Under the pieces are notes generated by a model. That model had not been told where the DNA came from, did not search any database, and saw nothing but the letters and a program-made list of their open reading frames with translations. Below are positions 52,325 through 64,000 of a DNA stretch of 64,000 nt, one piece after another; the first letter of the stretch is position 1; each line of letters opens with the position of its first letter. The translations under genes were made by a program, and so were the position numbers. Source of the DNA: Asparagopsis taxiformis (taxonomy: Eukaryota > Rhodophyta > Florideophyceae > Bonnemaisoniales > Bonnemaisoniaceae); assembly GCA_030407315.1 (NCBI GenBank), contig JALQPE010000529.1, positions 1 through 64,000 on the forward strand, given 5' to 3'.

Positions 52325-53620
52325 ATCTTCTATCTCCCATCTCCCTCACTGTCGCATTCTCCCTACCATCCGAACGCCATGCACCACCACCCGCACACAC
52401 TTCAAGAACACTCACGACCTAGATTACAAAAAATCCGCTCCTTCCCAATACCATCCCCGCTTTCCTCGACACCACCCCAGCCTATTAAATCATCAAGACA
52501 TCAAACACGAACATGGTCAGCAAAATCTTACACGACTTGGAACCCACTCTCACTTCTATCGTATGCCCGAAAATATACACATACCAGAAACACCTCACAG
52601 CTTCATTCCCCATCTTCAAGATAGGAAGTTCCTAGATCCCTTCTTCACTCTCCTTGAGTCCTTCCGTTCCTGCTTCACCACTCCTGCATCACATACACAA
52701 CATCAACCCCAACAGTCAGATTCAAAAGCAACGCTTACCAGGCCAGATATCCTAGAAACTCCCTTACTTACCTCTCATGCATCCTACACACAATACAAAC
52801 CATGATGCAAAAACGTTGTAATGAATAAACATAGTCAGCAGTCCATATCTTCGCAAAACACCAAAACACGTCCTGGCGCTCAATGAAACTTACCTTCCGT
52901 CATCACCATTCCTGCATCACCTACACAACATCGGAATTAACCACAACAGTCAGACTCAAAACCAACCTTCCCTCGCAACATACTTTCAGAACTCGCAAAC
53001 TTACCTTCGCTCCACACGATACACACCATGACTCAATAGGCTTCTAATCATGAATATTGGACCAACAGCAACAGTCAGACTCAAAACCAACCTTCCCTCG
53101 TTGCTTACTTTCAAAACTCGCACACTTACCTTACCCGTTCCATCCTGCATACAATACAAACCATAAGTCATGTAATCGTGTAGCCAAGAAAAGTAGTCAG
53201 CATTCTGCATCTTCGCACAACCGGACTGGGCGCGTAGTCTGACTTACCTTCCGTCATCGCTATTCCTCCATCACCTACGCAACATCGGAATCAATCGCAA
53301 CAGTCAGATTCAAAACCAACGTTTCCCTCGCTACATACCCTGAGAACTCGCAAATGTACCTCTCATCTATCCTACACACAATACAAACAATGATGCAAAA
53401 ACCTTGCAATGAATAATCATAGTCAGCAGTCCATATCTTCGCAGAAAAAGTCTTGGCGCTCAGTGAAACTTACCTTCCGTCATCACCATTCCTGCATCAT
53501 CTACACAACATCGGAATAAACCACAACAGTCAGACTAAAAACCAAACTTCCCTCGCAGCATACTTTCAGAACTCGCAAACTTACCTTCGCTCCACACAAT
53601 ACACACCATGAGTCAACAGG
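52325..53620 (+). repeat. Degenerate C/A-rich repeats, second copy
   Basis: Copy of 5640-6930; no gene recognised. Confidence 0.6.
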
Positions 53621-53700
53621 CTTCCAATGAAAAATATTGCATCAACGGAAATAGTCATGACTACGCGAATCTCGAGGGTTTGTTTAGTGTGGAGCATGTT

Positions 53701-53750
53701 ACGAAGGTACGTGCGCGAATCTTGATCAGGATTCGCGCACGTACCTTCGT
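53701..53750. repeat. Perfect 21-bp inverted repeat, second copy
   Basis: Arms 53701-53721 and 53730-53750, unchanged from 7012-7061. Confidence 0.9.
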
Positions 53751-54354
53751 ACCATGCCAAAGCAAAGGCGGTCAAAGAATCTCAGTCGGTGATGAGGGCG
53801 GAGTGGAGCCTGCGGCGTCGACCGGACAGCTTCCAACGTCCGCTTAAGTCTTGCTGTGCACACTAGAAATCATCGCCGGCAGTGAGATTGAGTATGGCCC
53901 AAGCCATGGTCTCTGATTCCCCGAACAATGAGATCCGGATCGAGAACAACGAATATAAACATATAATCATATATATGAGAATCCATTTGCTTTCCTTACA
54001 TGATCCCTGGCATATCCGCTGTAAAGCACATTCTGATTCCACAAAGTTCAGAAATAAAAAGTTTATTATTACAAATGAATTAATTGAAAATTCATCTCCC
54101 ACGGAGGTCGTTCGTCCTTCCATGCACACGTTGCCAGCACGCAATGTGATGTAACAGTTGGAAATGATTGAACTCTCGGTTAAATTCCACCGTTGGGATG
54201 TCAGCTGGAGTGAGCACAAAACTACTACCCACAAAACTACGAACACGTTACATTCCAAGTCTCGAAAGCACCACAAAAATAAAATTGGTCGCATCTGGAC
54301 GGCACAGTCTCCCCTGTTCAGCTCGCAATCCTCCCCTTTGCGTCAAAACCCGAC

Positions 54355-57300
54355 ATGGAATGCAAGTATGAAGGGTGCTTCTACTACTGCGTAGATGCTT
54401 ATGCGCTCGCGCTGCATGAGCGAACATGTCGCTACCGTTTCAACCCCTCTCCCCAACATTTCAACAACGCTCGTGTCCCTGCCGTCACCCATGAGCCCGC
54501 TCGAAACGGCGACCATCATTCCCCGCAACTCAGCTCCCCAGACCAACAATCTGGTCGTGCTTCCTCCAGCGACTCGCCTTGTGACGCTCCACTGCCACCA
54601 ACCTCAACCCCCTCCCGCGCAGACCTCCTCGTGCAATCCCTCGCCGCCAGCCTCACAACCCTCGAGTACAAGGCCGGCGCTGGCCGCGTGAGCGAAGTCA
54701 TCACCATCCTACAAGACCCCGCATTCTCCCTAGAAAAGTTCAACAGCGCCGTTCGCACCGTAGAAGAATGTCGCCACGTTACCGCTTCCATGGTCGAAAC
54801 ACATTTCCGCACCGAAGGTTACAAGAGCCACATCATTCCAGATAAAACTGGTAAGTACTCGGCGCAGCTCTACCTCCGCGACCCAGTCGACATGCTCCGC
54901 AGGCAGTTAGCACTGGCTAACGACCAAAACACACTCTTCCACCCCTCCCCACAGACCGCCCCAGACGGCACCGCAATATTTTTTCATCCTCTCCACATAG
55001 ATTTCGCGAAAACGCTGCACCAGGTTACTAGACAGCGCGTGCAGCTCTCGGACGATCCACAGGTCGTATGGGCAGAGGAAAATGATCCCACCGCTTCCTC
55101 CTTTGCCGGCCTCCTCCAAGTATACTCCTACAAGAGCAGCACAAGCCTCAAGAGCTCCGCAATCGTCGCCTACCCCATACAAGTCACACTGCTCAACTTC
55201 TCCGCCCCCCTCCGTCGCCACTGCATCCGTACCGGCCTCACCATCGTCGGGTATCTTCCGTACATTGTTAACCCTTCGTCCAACGCCTTGTTCGGTGATG
55301 AAATGCCGACAACCTCTAGTTCTGCTAGTCGCGCTCGCAAAATTGATATTCTTCATAAAGCACTCGAAAAAGTGTTTTCGTCCCTATCCACCGCGTTCTC
55401 TTCCGGGTTCCCCTGCACAGACTCCACTGCAACTGCCCGCCAATGCTTTCCCATCCTAGCCAATTATTGCTGCGACTTTCCAGAGGCCAAAGAGCTGTCG
55501 TGCACTCGCAACAGCACTACCACCACACATCCCTGCCACCGCTGCTACATCCCCGCCACTCAACTTGAATCCAGCGCGCCACACCAGCCCCGCTCCCTCG
55601 ATGATACACGCTCTGCACGCCAAGAGAGCGCTCAGGAGCATACAACTGCTCCGCTCGAAGCTCTCTCCCTCCTCGAACAACACTCTGTCCTCGAATCGAC
55701 CGCTCTTTTACCCACCAACAGTCCCCTAGACCCGTACAACATTTTCTCCTTCGAGCCTCTGCACAATCTCCACCTCTGCATCTCAAAGCTCATCAAACAG
55801 TGCATTGTCCACCGCCTCAGCTCCCCAGACCTCACCACCACTACTGCCTCCCGTTCCAGGACACCTCGCACCTTCAAGAAGGTGAAAAAATCCATACTCG
55901 CCGGCTCAAACAGCATTCTGTCCGCTATCGAACGCGACTACTACATCACCGGTCTTCATGTCGACTTCTCCAAGGGTGAGAAGGGCACCAATTTGAACGG
56001 CCTCTTCACGGAGGACGGCATACGCGGCATGCTCGCAGCCAAAGACTATCACCATGTCGACATGGTGTTCCCTTTCATCGCAGCATTCATTGACACATGC
56101 TGTGACGAAGTAGAGACAGCCCCCTCACTTCCATCTGCACGCAATACTCTGACCTCGTCGCATGGGTCATGAAACGCGGTCGCATCAAGCACTGGACTGC
56201 CGCCGAACTAGAAAGCCTCCAAAACTCCATTTCCTATTTCAAACAATCAATGCTCTCCACCCTCGGCCCATTCCACACCACAGGTCTCAAAACTTTCAAG
56301 TTCCATCTTCTAGACCATCTTCCCGGTGACTTGCAGAGATATGGCGCCCTGGAACACATTGATGCAGGCCCCTACGAACACTCGCATCTTCTGTTCAAAC
56401 AGAGTTATAGGAAAACCTCTCGAAGGCGCTCCACAGCCATGGAAGAGACTATTCGCCACATGGAATTCTCCTTGGCCACTCCAACTGGTCATACCCCATC
56501 GAACACATTGGGAAACGCACGCATGATATCGCCCACAGACGGTGCAGTACTCGTTCGCGACGGATTCACCGTTGCACTGCACGACTTTGCCTCCCTGCTG
56601 CCCGATGCAACCCTCCTCGTTGCAGATATCGACGGACAGCCCGATCCTGCCACTCTTTTGCCTCTGCACAACTCCTCGTTCCCGTCTGGCACCATAACGC
56701 TATTCCAGCAACTCGGTGACACAGCTGCACAACCGTTCCTCACCCTCGCTAGACTGCGCGCCACGGCAGAAGGCCCTCCAATACATGACATGGACATTTC
56801 CGTCACCGCGGTAAAGTCCGCCTACGTCATGGGAGGGTACGTCCCAGATGCCGACGACTTTGACCCGCACAGTGGCATGCTTCGCCCCACAAACGTGTCG
56901 AGGCACAAGCAACAGCGCGTCTTTGCAACTTCATCATTCGGCCCCGCAAAGAGATCGCAGTACTCCTTTGTCGTCATCTCCGGAACTGCCGATGACTACA
57001 GAACCATATGGGTAGGGCGCGTCCTGGCACTGGTACGCCTGCAGTCTCCAAACCTGTCTCAACCTGTAGAACTCGCTTTCGTTCAGTATATGACCTGCTT
57101 TGCCCCAAAAACCGCTGTGGAAAAATCACTTGGGTGCATTTGTTTAAAGTGGTCCACATGGGACCCGGACAACGGATCCGTTGACAGCAATGACACTGCA
57201 TCCCACAGTGCAGGTGGTCCTTGGTTTGACCTCATTCCTGCATCTACTATATCTGGCACCGTGCACATCGTACGAAGTAACTTTCCAGTCAAGCCATTTA

Positions 57301-57395
57301 CGAAACAAATGCACTGGTCGGACCACCGTTTCTATCTCAACCGCTTCTACACCAACACTGATTACCAGTTCAGAGATGATAATGAAGAAGAATAA
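54355..57395 (+). CDS. Plavaka/CACTA-like transposase, better copy (two frames)
   Basis: Two frames, 54355-56172 (605 codons) and 56169-57395 (408 codons), overlap as ATGA. At a run of five Cs (56120-56124) one extra C would carry the first frame directly into the second, giving about 1013 residues; the other copy has seven Cs. A single gene is therefore likely. Features: C2HC finger at 3-25, a Ser/Pro-rich linker, CHRCYIP knuckle-like motif, PYNIFSFEPLHNLHL, then FHLLDHL and RYG...YRKTS, and a C-terminal SGTVHIVRSN...YLNRFY block. These resemble Plavaka/CACTA transposon proteins. It would act in the nucleus on the ends of its element. Catalytic residues are not assigned, and a KDZ-type relationship is an alternative. 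Confidence 0.65.
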
Positions 57396-57472
57396 ATCTA
57401 AATCGCAGCACTCTATTGATAATGTACTACATGATAAGCCTTCTAGTCAACGTCACATTTACTGCACTAATT

Positions 57473-59789
57473 TCAACCATCCTCCATTGCGCCAAAACTG
57501 TTATCAGCAGTTGCTGCATGGCGCCGCTCCATGCCCCCATACTGTGGGGCATTGATTTCTACATTCAGGTTTGCACTCAGGTGTCCAGCATATGGGTCAA
57601 CGACGAAAAGTTCTGCGCCAATTAGTCCTTGCGCAATCACACAATCCATTACAGCACCGAGGTTTGACGTAATATGCGATTGAATCCAATCCTCGGACAC
57701 TAGAACAAGTGATGAGCAGCGGTTTACATCATCAACGACATGAACAATTCCAGACCCCTCTCCGCTTTGCCACACTTCAACAGCCTCTCTCGTCACAGTA
57801 CGGCTTGCAAACACATGCCGTGACTGTGCACTAGTCCGCTGTTCGCTCTCGACAACGTCCGTTTCTTCCCTTGCTTGCGAGCCTTGAAGACAAGACATGC
57901 AGTACACCACCATACCAACTAATTGCTGAAAAGCTACCCCCACATATTGACTGTACCGCCTTGTAAACTCCTTCTGCCGTGCACCTCCTTTCCCCTTCGG
58001 TTCATCCAAACACTCCACAGTAGTCACTAGCCAAGCATCCAGGCGCGCCAGCGTTAGTATGCTCGTCTCTATGTCCATTACTTGTTCTGGTCGTATCGGA
58101 TACCCCCTGAAGATGTCCAGCACATTCACAGCCACTCGGTTGTTAAACCATGCATCACCATTCACTTCCATTTCGAAGCTGTCAGGAACCATGCCTTTGC
58201 TGTATCGCAGCTCTGAGAACGGTGCCGTTCGCCACCTCCCCATATCCAAATCACCGTTGATTTCCCGTTTCAAAAGCTTCTCAGACGCTTCGCGCTTTTG
58301 ATCCTCTCGCTCGTCCATCTCAGCTCGCGTCGTCAGCATCGTGCATCTAGACATTAATTTCGTGTACCCCAGCGAACCGAACAATCTGTCCCTCGCATTA
58401 CGCTTCCGTGCACTCATCACGTCTGACAGTTTCTGCGTCACCTTCACTTTCAATGCCTTGCTCCCCACCACAGCCTCTTGACAGCACACGCGCTGCTCCT
58501 CATCGGAAAACACATCACACCACGGACTTTGACGCAGTACGTGTCGCACCAAGTCATTCCGCAAACCACTCTCGTCCCTGTACGAAGGTGTATACCACTG
58601 CAGATTCTTGATGATATAGCCCGGAGGGGTGGCAATGTATCCTACACCGTTTTCGCTCCAAAGTGTCCCCTCTATAGAGGTACCATCGAGGTAGAGCCGG
58701 TATACCGGCTCTACCTCGATGGTACGTCCTGTCCAACGTCTCTGCGTTTGTTCCGCTATAGGGTCCAGCTCCATAGTCTCGTTCTTGCACCACTTTGGCA
58801 GGTTTTCCTCAACCGCCCTGAGAACTCCAAGGTATTTCACAGGAATGGCTTTCTGTATGTTCGACTTACTGCCACCGTGATCACTGATTCTACCTGTTCT
58901 CGCAATTGCAGTAAGGCTGGCATTTTCCGCCTGCAGAGTCTTCACCTTAGCCTCCAACGCAACTATCTCCGTGGTGAGCGCCTTGTTTGCTATGTCCTGG
59001 CTAAACACTTTTTTTTTCCAGCTCCGCGATCTTCTTCTTCTGCGCATTGATGCGACTCGCCATTAAATCGATGGATTCCGGCGGATGCAACCTCTCTGCC
59101 CTCACCGTCCCCCCATCTCGCACGCTATCGGGAATATGATGTCCTCCATCGGAAATAGCCTGACGTCGCGGGGGCGCTACGCGCATATTGGGCACCAATG
59201 ACGGTCTGTTGGGACGAGGCCCGCACTCCGGCTGCTCTCTCCCCTCAGTACCACCTGACCGCCGATGATAGTTGGCATCCTGTGAACGTTGCTCAGGAAC
59301 AACATCCCTTGCCGCTATCCTCGGGTCCCTGACTGCACTACCTGCTGGGGCTGATGTACTTGGCATGGTTGGCGCAGTGGGGGTCACAGCTTCCAGTGTC
59401 TCGCGAACCCCCGGCTGGGACTCCGTCTGCAGCACCTCCGCATCTGTCAACCCGGGAGGAACTACCTTTGCCATAGCACTCTGCCGCAATTCCAACATGT
59501 TTTGAGCCACTATCATGTCATCATTATGATGTTCACTGTCCCTGCGTGCACGCTTGCCTCGGTCAAGCCCCATCTCTCTCCGCGCCTTTCCTCCATCCTC
59601 ACTTTCTCGCTGCGGATTCCCAGTTCTGCGCCGGTCCGTCTTGCGACCACCGGACCGCGGTTCAATGCTGCCGGTAGATCCAGTCCGCTTCTTCGCACGG
59701 GATTGTCGGGCACTCGGTACAGCAGCTGCTGAACGGGTTTTCTGGAGGCCCGGAGGCTTTGGAGCTTTCTTCGCAATACGCGGCGGCAT
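57473..59789 (-). pseudogene. Coiled-coil protein, second copy, one-base frameshift
   Basis: Same protein as 10785-13100, with the ATG at 59787-59789. A run of nine Ts (59009-59017; eight in the other copy) shifts the frame inside the coiled coil, leaving an N-terminal piece and a C-terminal piece of about 520 codons. A sequencing run-length error is as likely as a real mutation. Confidence 0.7.
58680..58725. repeat. Perfect 46-bp palindrome, second copy
   Basis: Unchanged from 11992-12037. Confidence 0.95.
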
Positions 59790-60030
59790 GATGAAGCTTT
59801 CCCCGAAGCGATGGAACAATCGGATTGCACGAGATACAAAAAGATTGCTGTATAGTGTCGGTACCCACAACGGTCTGCGATGAACGTCAGGTCAAGTACC
59901 GGAGAATACGTCAACAGCCCAGATTGCATACGGTAGGCAGTCATCAAGAGTATTTAATGAGTTACAATTACAGCTGTCCAGCTAGGCAGCTTTCTGGGGC
60001 AGCCGCGAGCATCCCTATGCCCGGAAGACG

Positions 60031-61624
60031 TCCTGCTTTGAATTAAAATTTGGGCTATTCTCAAAAACATGCACATGTGAACATGTTTTTGAGATGGGGG
60101 TGTGCCGTACGGCACAATCCACCCGCCGAAATCGATGTTTTTTGCAATTTTCTTCTGACTGAAATTTTAGAATTTCTGGGCTGGCCAGCAATGCAATAGC
60201 TATCACATACTACGTTGTACACAATTGTGTACAGCGCTTAACTAACCTGGGCTCCATGTACCGTGACGCCTCAATTTGTTCTTTTCCGGATACACAAAAG
60301 CAAGAAACACGTACGTGTGTAGACGTCTAGACGTAACTGTCCAAGTTTTTAAATCGACAGTTACTACGATATTTGCGCATTATAATTACAGAATTGAGCA
60401 TATTCCATGACATTAAGATTTGTTCTGCTCTAAACCGATTCTAACAAGCAGAAAGAATCCTCTCCTTCATGACGATGCTCTCGAATTGAGTGCAATGCAA
60501 CGGTCTCCCTCCAAGCGAACGACAAAGCATCATCTTTTCCAAGGCATTTTCGCACGAAAAATAATCGAAACACGCATTTGACTTTAACCTATAGGTTATA
60601 ACAGCTATCGCAAGCACCGTACTCAGCTAAAGTTTTTCCTCTGTAATTTCCTTCCTCCCATCAATCAATAGCCTCTTGGTCACAGGCTTAAAAGCCTTCT
60701 ACTGTCTGTCCTGTCCATCGAGGAGGGTTCGATCCAGGCCTTGATGGGTGTGGAACCCGAGAAATTGATAATGGAACATATTGCGACAGAGATGAGATGT
60801 CATTCTCTTTCGTTTACTTTCTTCTAACAAGATTCTAAACGTCTACGGAGCGTACTATTGGGGAGATATTGTTGCTATTAAGGGAGGTGGAGGCGGCGGC
60901 TACGGAGGAAGCCTGGAGAACAATACCATGTTCTTATACCCATGGATCACAACAAAAAGGTTGTTGAGATCCGGTTCGGATATTGTTGCCATTAACGGCG
61001 GTGGAGGAGGCGGCTACGGAGGAAGCCTGGAGAACAATACCATGTTCTTATACCCATGGATCACAACAAAACGTTGAGGTCCGGTTTGGATATTGTTGCC
61101 ATTAACGGCGGTGGAGGCGGTGGCTACGGAGGAAGCCTGGAGAACGATACCATGTTCTTATACCCATGGATCACAAGAAAACGTTGTTGAGCTCCTTTTC
61201 GAAGCCCATACGTCTCTTGAATAAATTTAGCACCCGAATCATATACGATTGCCGAGTTGACACCCGGTATGTCTCGTTGGTAGAAATAGCAGGCGTTCCA
61301 CCACTCAGCTGGCGCGAAGTAGTTACTGATTATATGATATATGGCTTAGCTCCCGCCAAAACCGATACCTCTGGGCTCAGGTTCTCCAAATGTGGTTATA
61401 TGAATGTGTTCTGACAATGGTAGAAGACGAATATCTGCATCCTGATTTGAATTAAAATTTGGGCTATTCTCAAAAACATGCACATGTGAACATGTTTTTG
61501 AGATGGGGGTGTGCCGTACGGCACAATTGACCCGCCGAAATCGATGTTTTTTGCAATATTTTTTCTGCCCGAAATATTGCAATTTCTGGGCTGGCCAGCA
61601 ATGCATCTGAGCTGGACATCCACC
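60031..61624 (-). repeat. Left inverted arm, second copy
   Basis: Copy of 13342-14930, including palindromes at 60101 and 61510. Its right-hand partner would lie beyond the window. Confidence 0.85.
60865..61195 (+). repeat. Gly-rich 114-bp coding-like repeats, second copy
   Basis: Same three units as 14173-14505; the third unit again has a shorter spacing. One base (GGAGGAAG in place of GAAGGAAG) restores the YGG motif here. Confidence 0.6.
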
Positions 61625-61866
61625 GGGCGTCCATTTCAAGTTGGTCGTGTATTATGCACCTGCACGCATAACAGCAACCAAGCAGTCGGGCTCACTGGTC
61701 GGACAAAGTGCACCTGGAGTGTGAAGGATTGGTTTTTGACAGGCGAGTACTGCTGAATAGGTTTCACGCTGGAGTGATGGTGGCTGGGCAGGCTGCATTA
61801 TATGATATACTTGAACACTGGAACATTTCTTTAATTCTAGTCGAAATGACAACATCTTTCGTGACC

Positions 61867-64000
61867 CTAATTCCATGCTCTAAAAGCTGTTCCGTAATGA
61901 ACGTAGAGCTCCTGCCCTGGACGGATATCGCGGATTGCACGTACTACAATGATCTTCGGATTTTCTAGGTCCTTCGCCTTGAGCTTATTCCCCGTCGAAC
62001 CGCTGCTGTAGTTCTCGACAAACTCGACGTTGGCCATCCGCCTGGTGTCTTCCGCCGGAGTGTCCTCACCTCGCAAATACTGCGGGTCGTTGATGAACTG
62101 CGCCGAACAGAACGGAGCCGGAACAATCCAAATAGGATGCTCGATGTTTTCGTCGTCCTCCGCTGTTGCATACAGCTTGATGGCATACATCAAGAATGTT
62201 TCCTTCGTTATCGCCATGTGACCCTCTCCGTACGCGAACCTCATCGACTCCTTGCTCATATCAGAGTACACAACAGTTCCGTAGTATGCACATACTTCGT
62301 CGCCAACATTAAATGTCTGTTCAGCGAAGAGCCCTCTTCCTGCATTTGGATGCTTAATCAGCGATGGTCGAACGCTCAATTTTTTCGCAACACAATCGTG
62401 TGCCCGCATCACGCGAGGGTTTTCAGTCTGCAACCAGCGGCGCAAGGAAGGTGGCCAATAATGTACCGCTTTTTCCATGTGCTCGTGTGACGCAATCGAC
62501 TCCGGGCACAGCTGCCAGAGGTACTGCCGAATATATTTCGGGAACCTCTGATACAGGGGAAGGCCAGGTGGGGGTTCGATGATCCTGCGTTCCCTCTGTG
62601 TACGAATCGTGACAGAGGGGGATGCCAAGAACTTCTCAGCAGTCTGTTTCGCTTCAGTCGTGACCCTCATGTCAGTGTTGTTTGAAAGAATTACACGTGA
62701 CATGACTGCACACAGCTTTGGAAGCGATCGTGCCACACACAATTTGTCCATGTCACTGCCGACGAAAACACGGTGCTCAGGCAAGCTCATAGCTGCTTTT
62801 CCTGTTGCGAAAGTGCCAGAGAATGGATCGACAACAATATCACCAGGCTGTGAATGCTGGCTGATCAACTCCATCATGAGAGCGACGCTCTTCTGCTCTG
62901 CACGAACTCTGACCGTAGCACCGGTTGTGCTCCTTGTTCGCCACACCATCTCATTCGAATCGATGGCGGGCATATTGATGGTGACGTTGCACCACGCCGG
63001 GTACGTGCCGTCCATGTATCCGTGGTTCCTATAGGCAACCATCTCGCTTCCGGTCTTGAACGGAACACCTCGCTTCCAGAAGTGGATAGCGACCTCTGCC
63101 ATGTTCATGCGTTGGTACCTCTTCCGCCCCGGCATTTGATAGAGGTGCCCAGGTAGTCGGACAAACAACAGAGGTACCTCGTCAACGAAGAAAACTGAAT
63201 TCCGAACGACGTCCTCCTCCTCCTCGTCCTCGTCATCCTCCTCATCCGCACTTTCTTCGCCACTGTGCTGCGATGCTTCGGAGTCCGAATTCATGGATGT
63301 AACCTCTCCTTCATCCGACCCCTCATCACGTTCAGCATCATCGGTTGGGCCTTCTGACTGCGGTCCTTTGTACGTTTCCAAGTAATGGAACCATTCGTAG
63401 AACTGTAGAACGGAGCAGAACACGATGCCGTGGCCACCGGGGCGCAACAGCTCGTCAAACACTTCGATGCTAGCCTGCATGTCTTCTGCAGTTAGCCTGT
63501 CGTACGAAGAGTTTGAATCGTTCCTCTTACGACGAACATTGTAAGGCGGATCAGTCAGAATGAGCTGAACGTTGCCCGTGATGGGCACGTGTTCTCGGCT
63601 CTCGTCGGCACTGACCAAATCATCGAAAGGGACGTCGTACACCCGGCAATACTGACTCATTTTCGAAAGAAAGTCCTTTGCGAGAGCCTGCCCTTCACTT
63701 TCCTGCTCTTCTGTCGCATGGGGTGACGGTGACGGAGGAGACGGTCCTTGGGCAGTAAGACTGGTCCTCCCAGGTCCAAGTTGAAGCCTGGTTGTGTGTC
63801 TTGTCGACGGAACCAAACCTCTCCCTCCTGTGTTGCGACGGGTGGGAGTGTCATCAACCGGCTTGGGGACCTTTTCTGCGTCCGCGGCTTGTGGTGCCGG
63901 GCGGAGGACAGCCATAACGTCTTCGTCGAGGGCGTCAAAGTACGCTGGCAGCTTGTCCGGATTTCCGCTTGAGAAGTATATTTCCAGCGCCCCCCAGCGG
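61867..64000 (-). CDS. DNA methyltransferase-SET fusion, second copy, cut by window
   Basis: Copy of 15173-18370. The frame is open to the window edge, so about the first 355 codons are outside. DPPY, DPFSGTFATG and the SET domain are all preserved. It differs by substitutions (DPPYNVRRKR in place of DPPYNVLRKR) and by two extra codons in the acidic linker, so the two copies are genuinely different sequences. Confidence 0.85.
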   Translation of the reverse strand, partial: RWGALEIYFSSGNPDKLPAYFDALDEDVMAVLRPAPQAADAEKVPKPVDDTPTRRNTGGRGLVPSTRHTTRLQLGPGRTSLTAQGPSPPSPSPHATEEQESEGQALAKDFLSKMSQYCRVYDVPFDDLVSADESREHVPITGNVQLILTDPPYNVRRKRNDSNSSYDRLTAEDMQASIEVFDELLRPGGHGIVFCSVLQFYEWFHYLETYKGPQSEGPTDDAERDEGSDEGEVTSMNSDSEASQHSGEESADEEDDEDEEEEDVVRNSVFFVDEVPLLFVRLPGHLYQMPGRKRYQRMNMAEVAIHFWKRGVPFKTGSEMVAYRNHGYMDGTYPAWCNVTINMPAIDSNEMVWRTRSTTGATVRVRAEQKSVALMMELISQHSQPGDIVVDPFSGTFATGKAAMSLPEHRVFVGSDMDKLCVARSLPKLCAVMSRVILSNNTDMRVTTEAKQTAEKFLASPSVTIRTQRERRIIEPPPGLPLYQRFPKYIRQYLWQLCPESIASHEHMEKAVHYWPPSLRRWLQTENPRVMRAHDCVAKKLSVRPSLIKHPNAGRGLFAEQTFNVGDEVCAYYGTVVYSDMSKESMRFAYGEGHMAITKETFLMYAIKLYATAEDDENIEHPIWIVPAPFCSAQFINDPQYLRGEDTPAEDTRRMANVEFVENYSSGSTGNKLKAKDLENPKIIVVRAIRDIRPGQELYVHYGTAFRAWN

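Larger units (their letters stand above)
46701..64000 (+). repeat. Large direct duplication, second copy
   Basis: Second copy of 1-17300, carrying the same genes in the same order. It has the longer uninterrupted frames for the retroelement pol fragment and the transposase. It has one extra T that breaks the coiled-coil gene, which is intact in the first copy. Confidence 0.95.

Overview
This is eukaryotic nuclear-type DNA, about 50% GC, made almost entirely of mobile elements. The two complete Ty3/gypsy retrotransposons with chromodomains, the Plavaka/CACTA-like transposase, the long intron-free reading frames and the absence of bacterial operons or RNA genes point to an alga, possibly a red alga. 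That assignment is a low-confidence inference. Nothing looks like ordinary housekeeping gene content.

Layout. Bases 1-17300 recur, nearly identical and in the same orientation, at 46701-64000. The window is therefore one 46.7-kb unit plus the first 17.3 kb of a second. Within the first unit, from the left: a partial ~500-bp repeat (R); a purine-rich tract; a degenerate gag-pol fragment with 35-bp inverted termini; a repeat-rich promoter-like region with five 24-bp direct repeats and a 50-bp hairpin; a transposase-like gene (+) convergent with a coiled-coil gene (-); a gene fusing a DNA methyltransferase to a SET domain (-), enclosed by inverted arms of about 1.5 kb; a second R unit; a ParB-like gene (+); and a 722-codon gene (+) ending in a 2-oxoglutarate/Fe(II) oxygenase-like domain. 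Two full-length chromoviruses interrupt that last gene. Their insertions are exact: removing each element and one copy of its 5-bp target duplication leaves the frame open.

Working model (inference). Without the two retrotransposons the unit is about 26 kb. It carries a transposase-like protein, a coiled-coil partner, an adenine- or cytosine-N-methyltransferase/histone-methyltransferase fusion, a ParB-like DNA-binding or nuclease protein and an oxygenase. This would be a large transposon or episome carrying its own DNA- and chromatin-modifying toolkit. The direct duplication could be a genomic tandem copy, a ~46.7-kb circle read through more than once, or an assembly artefact. Many differences between the copies are one-base changes in homopolymer runs that break genes differently in each copy, so some apparent pseudogenes may be intact in the cell.
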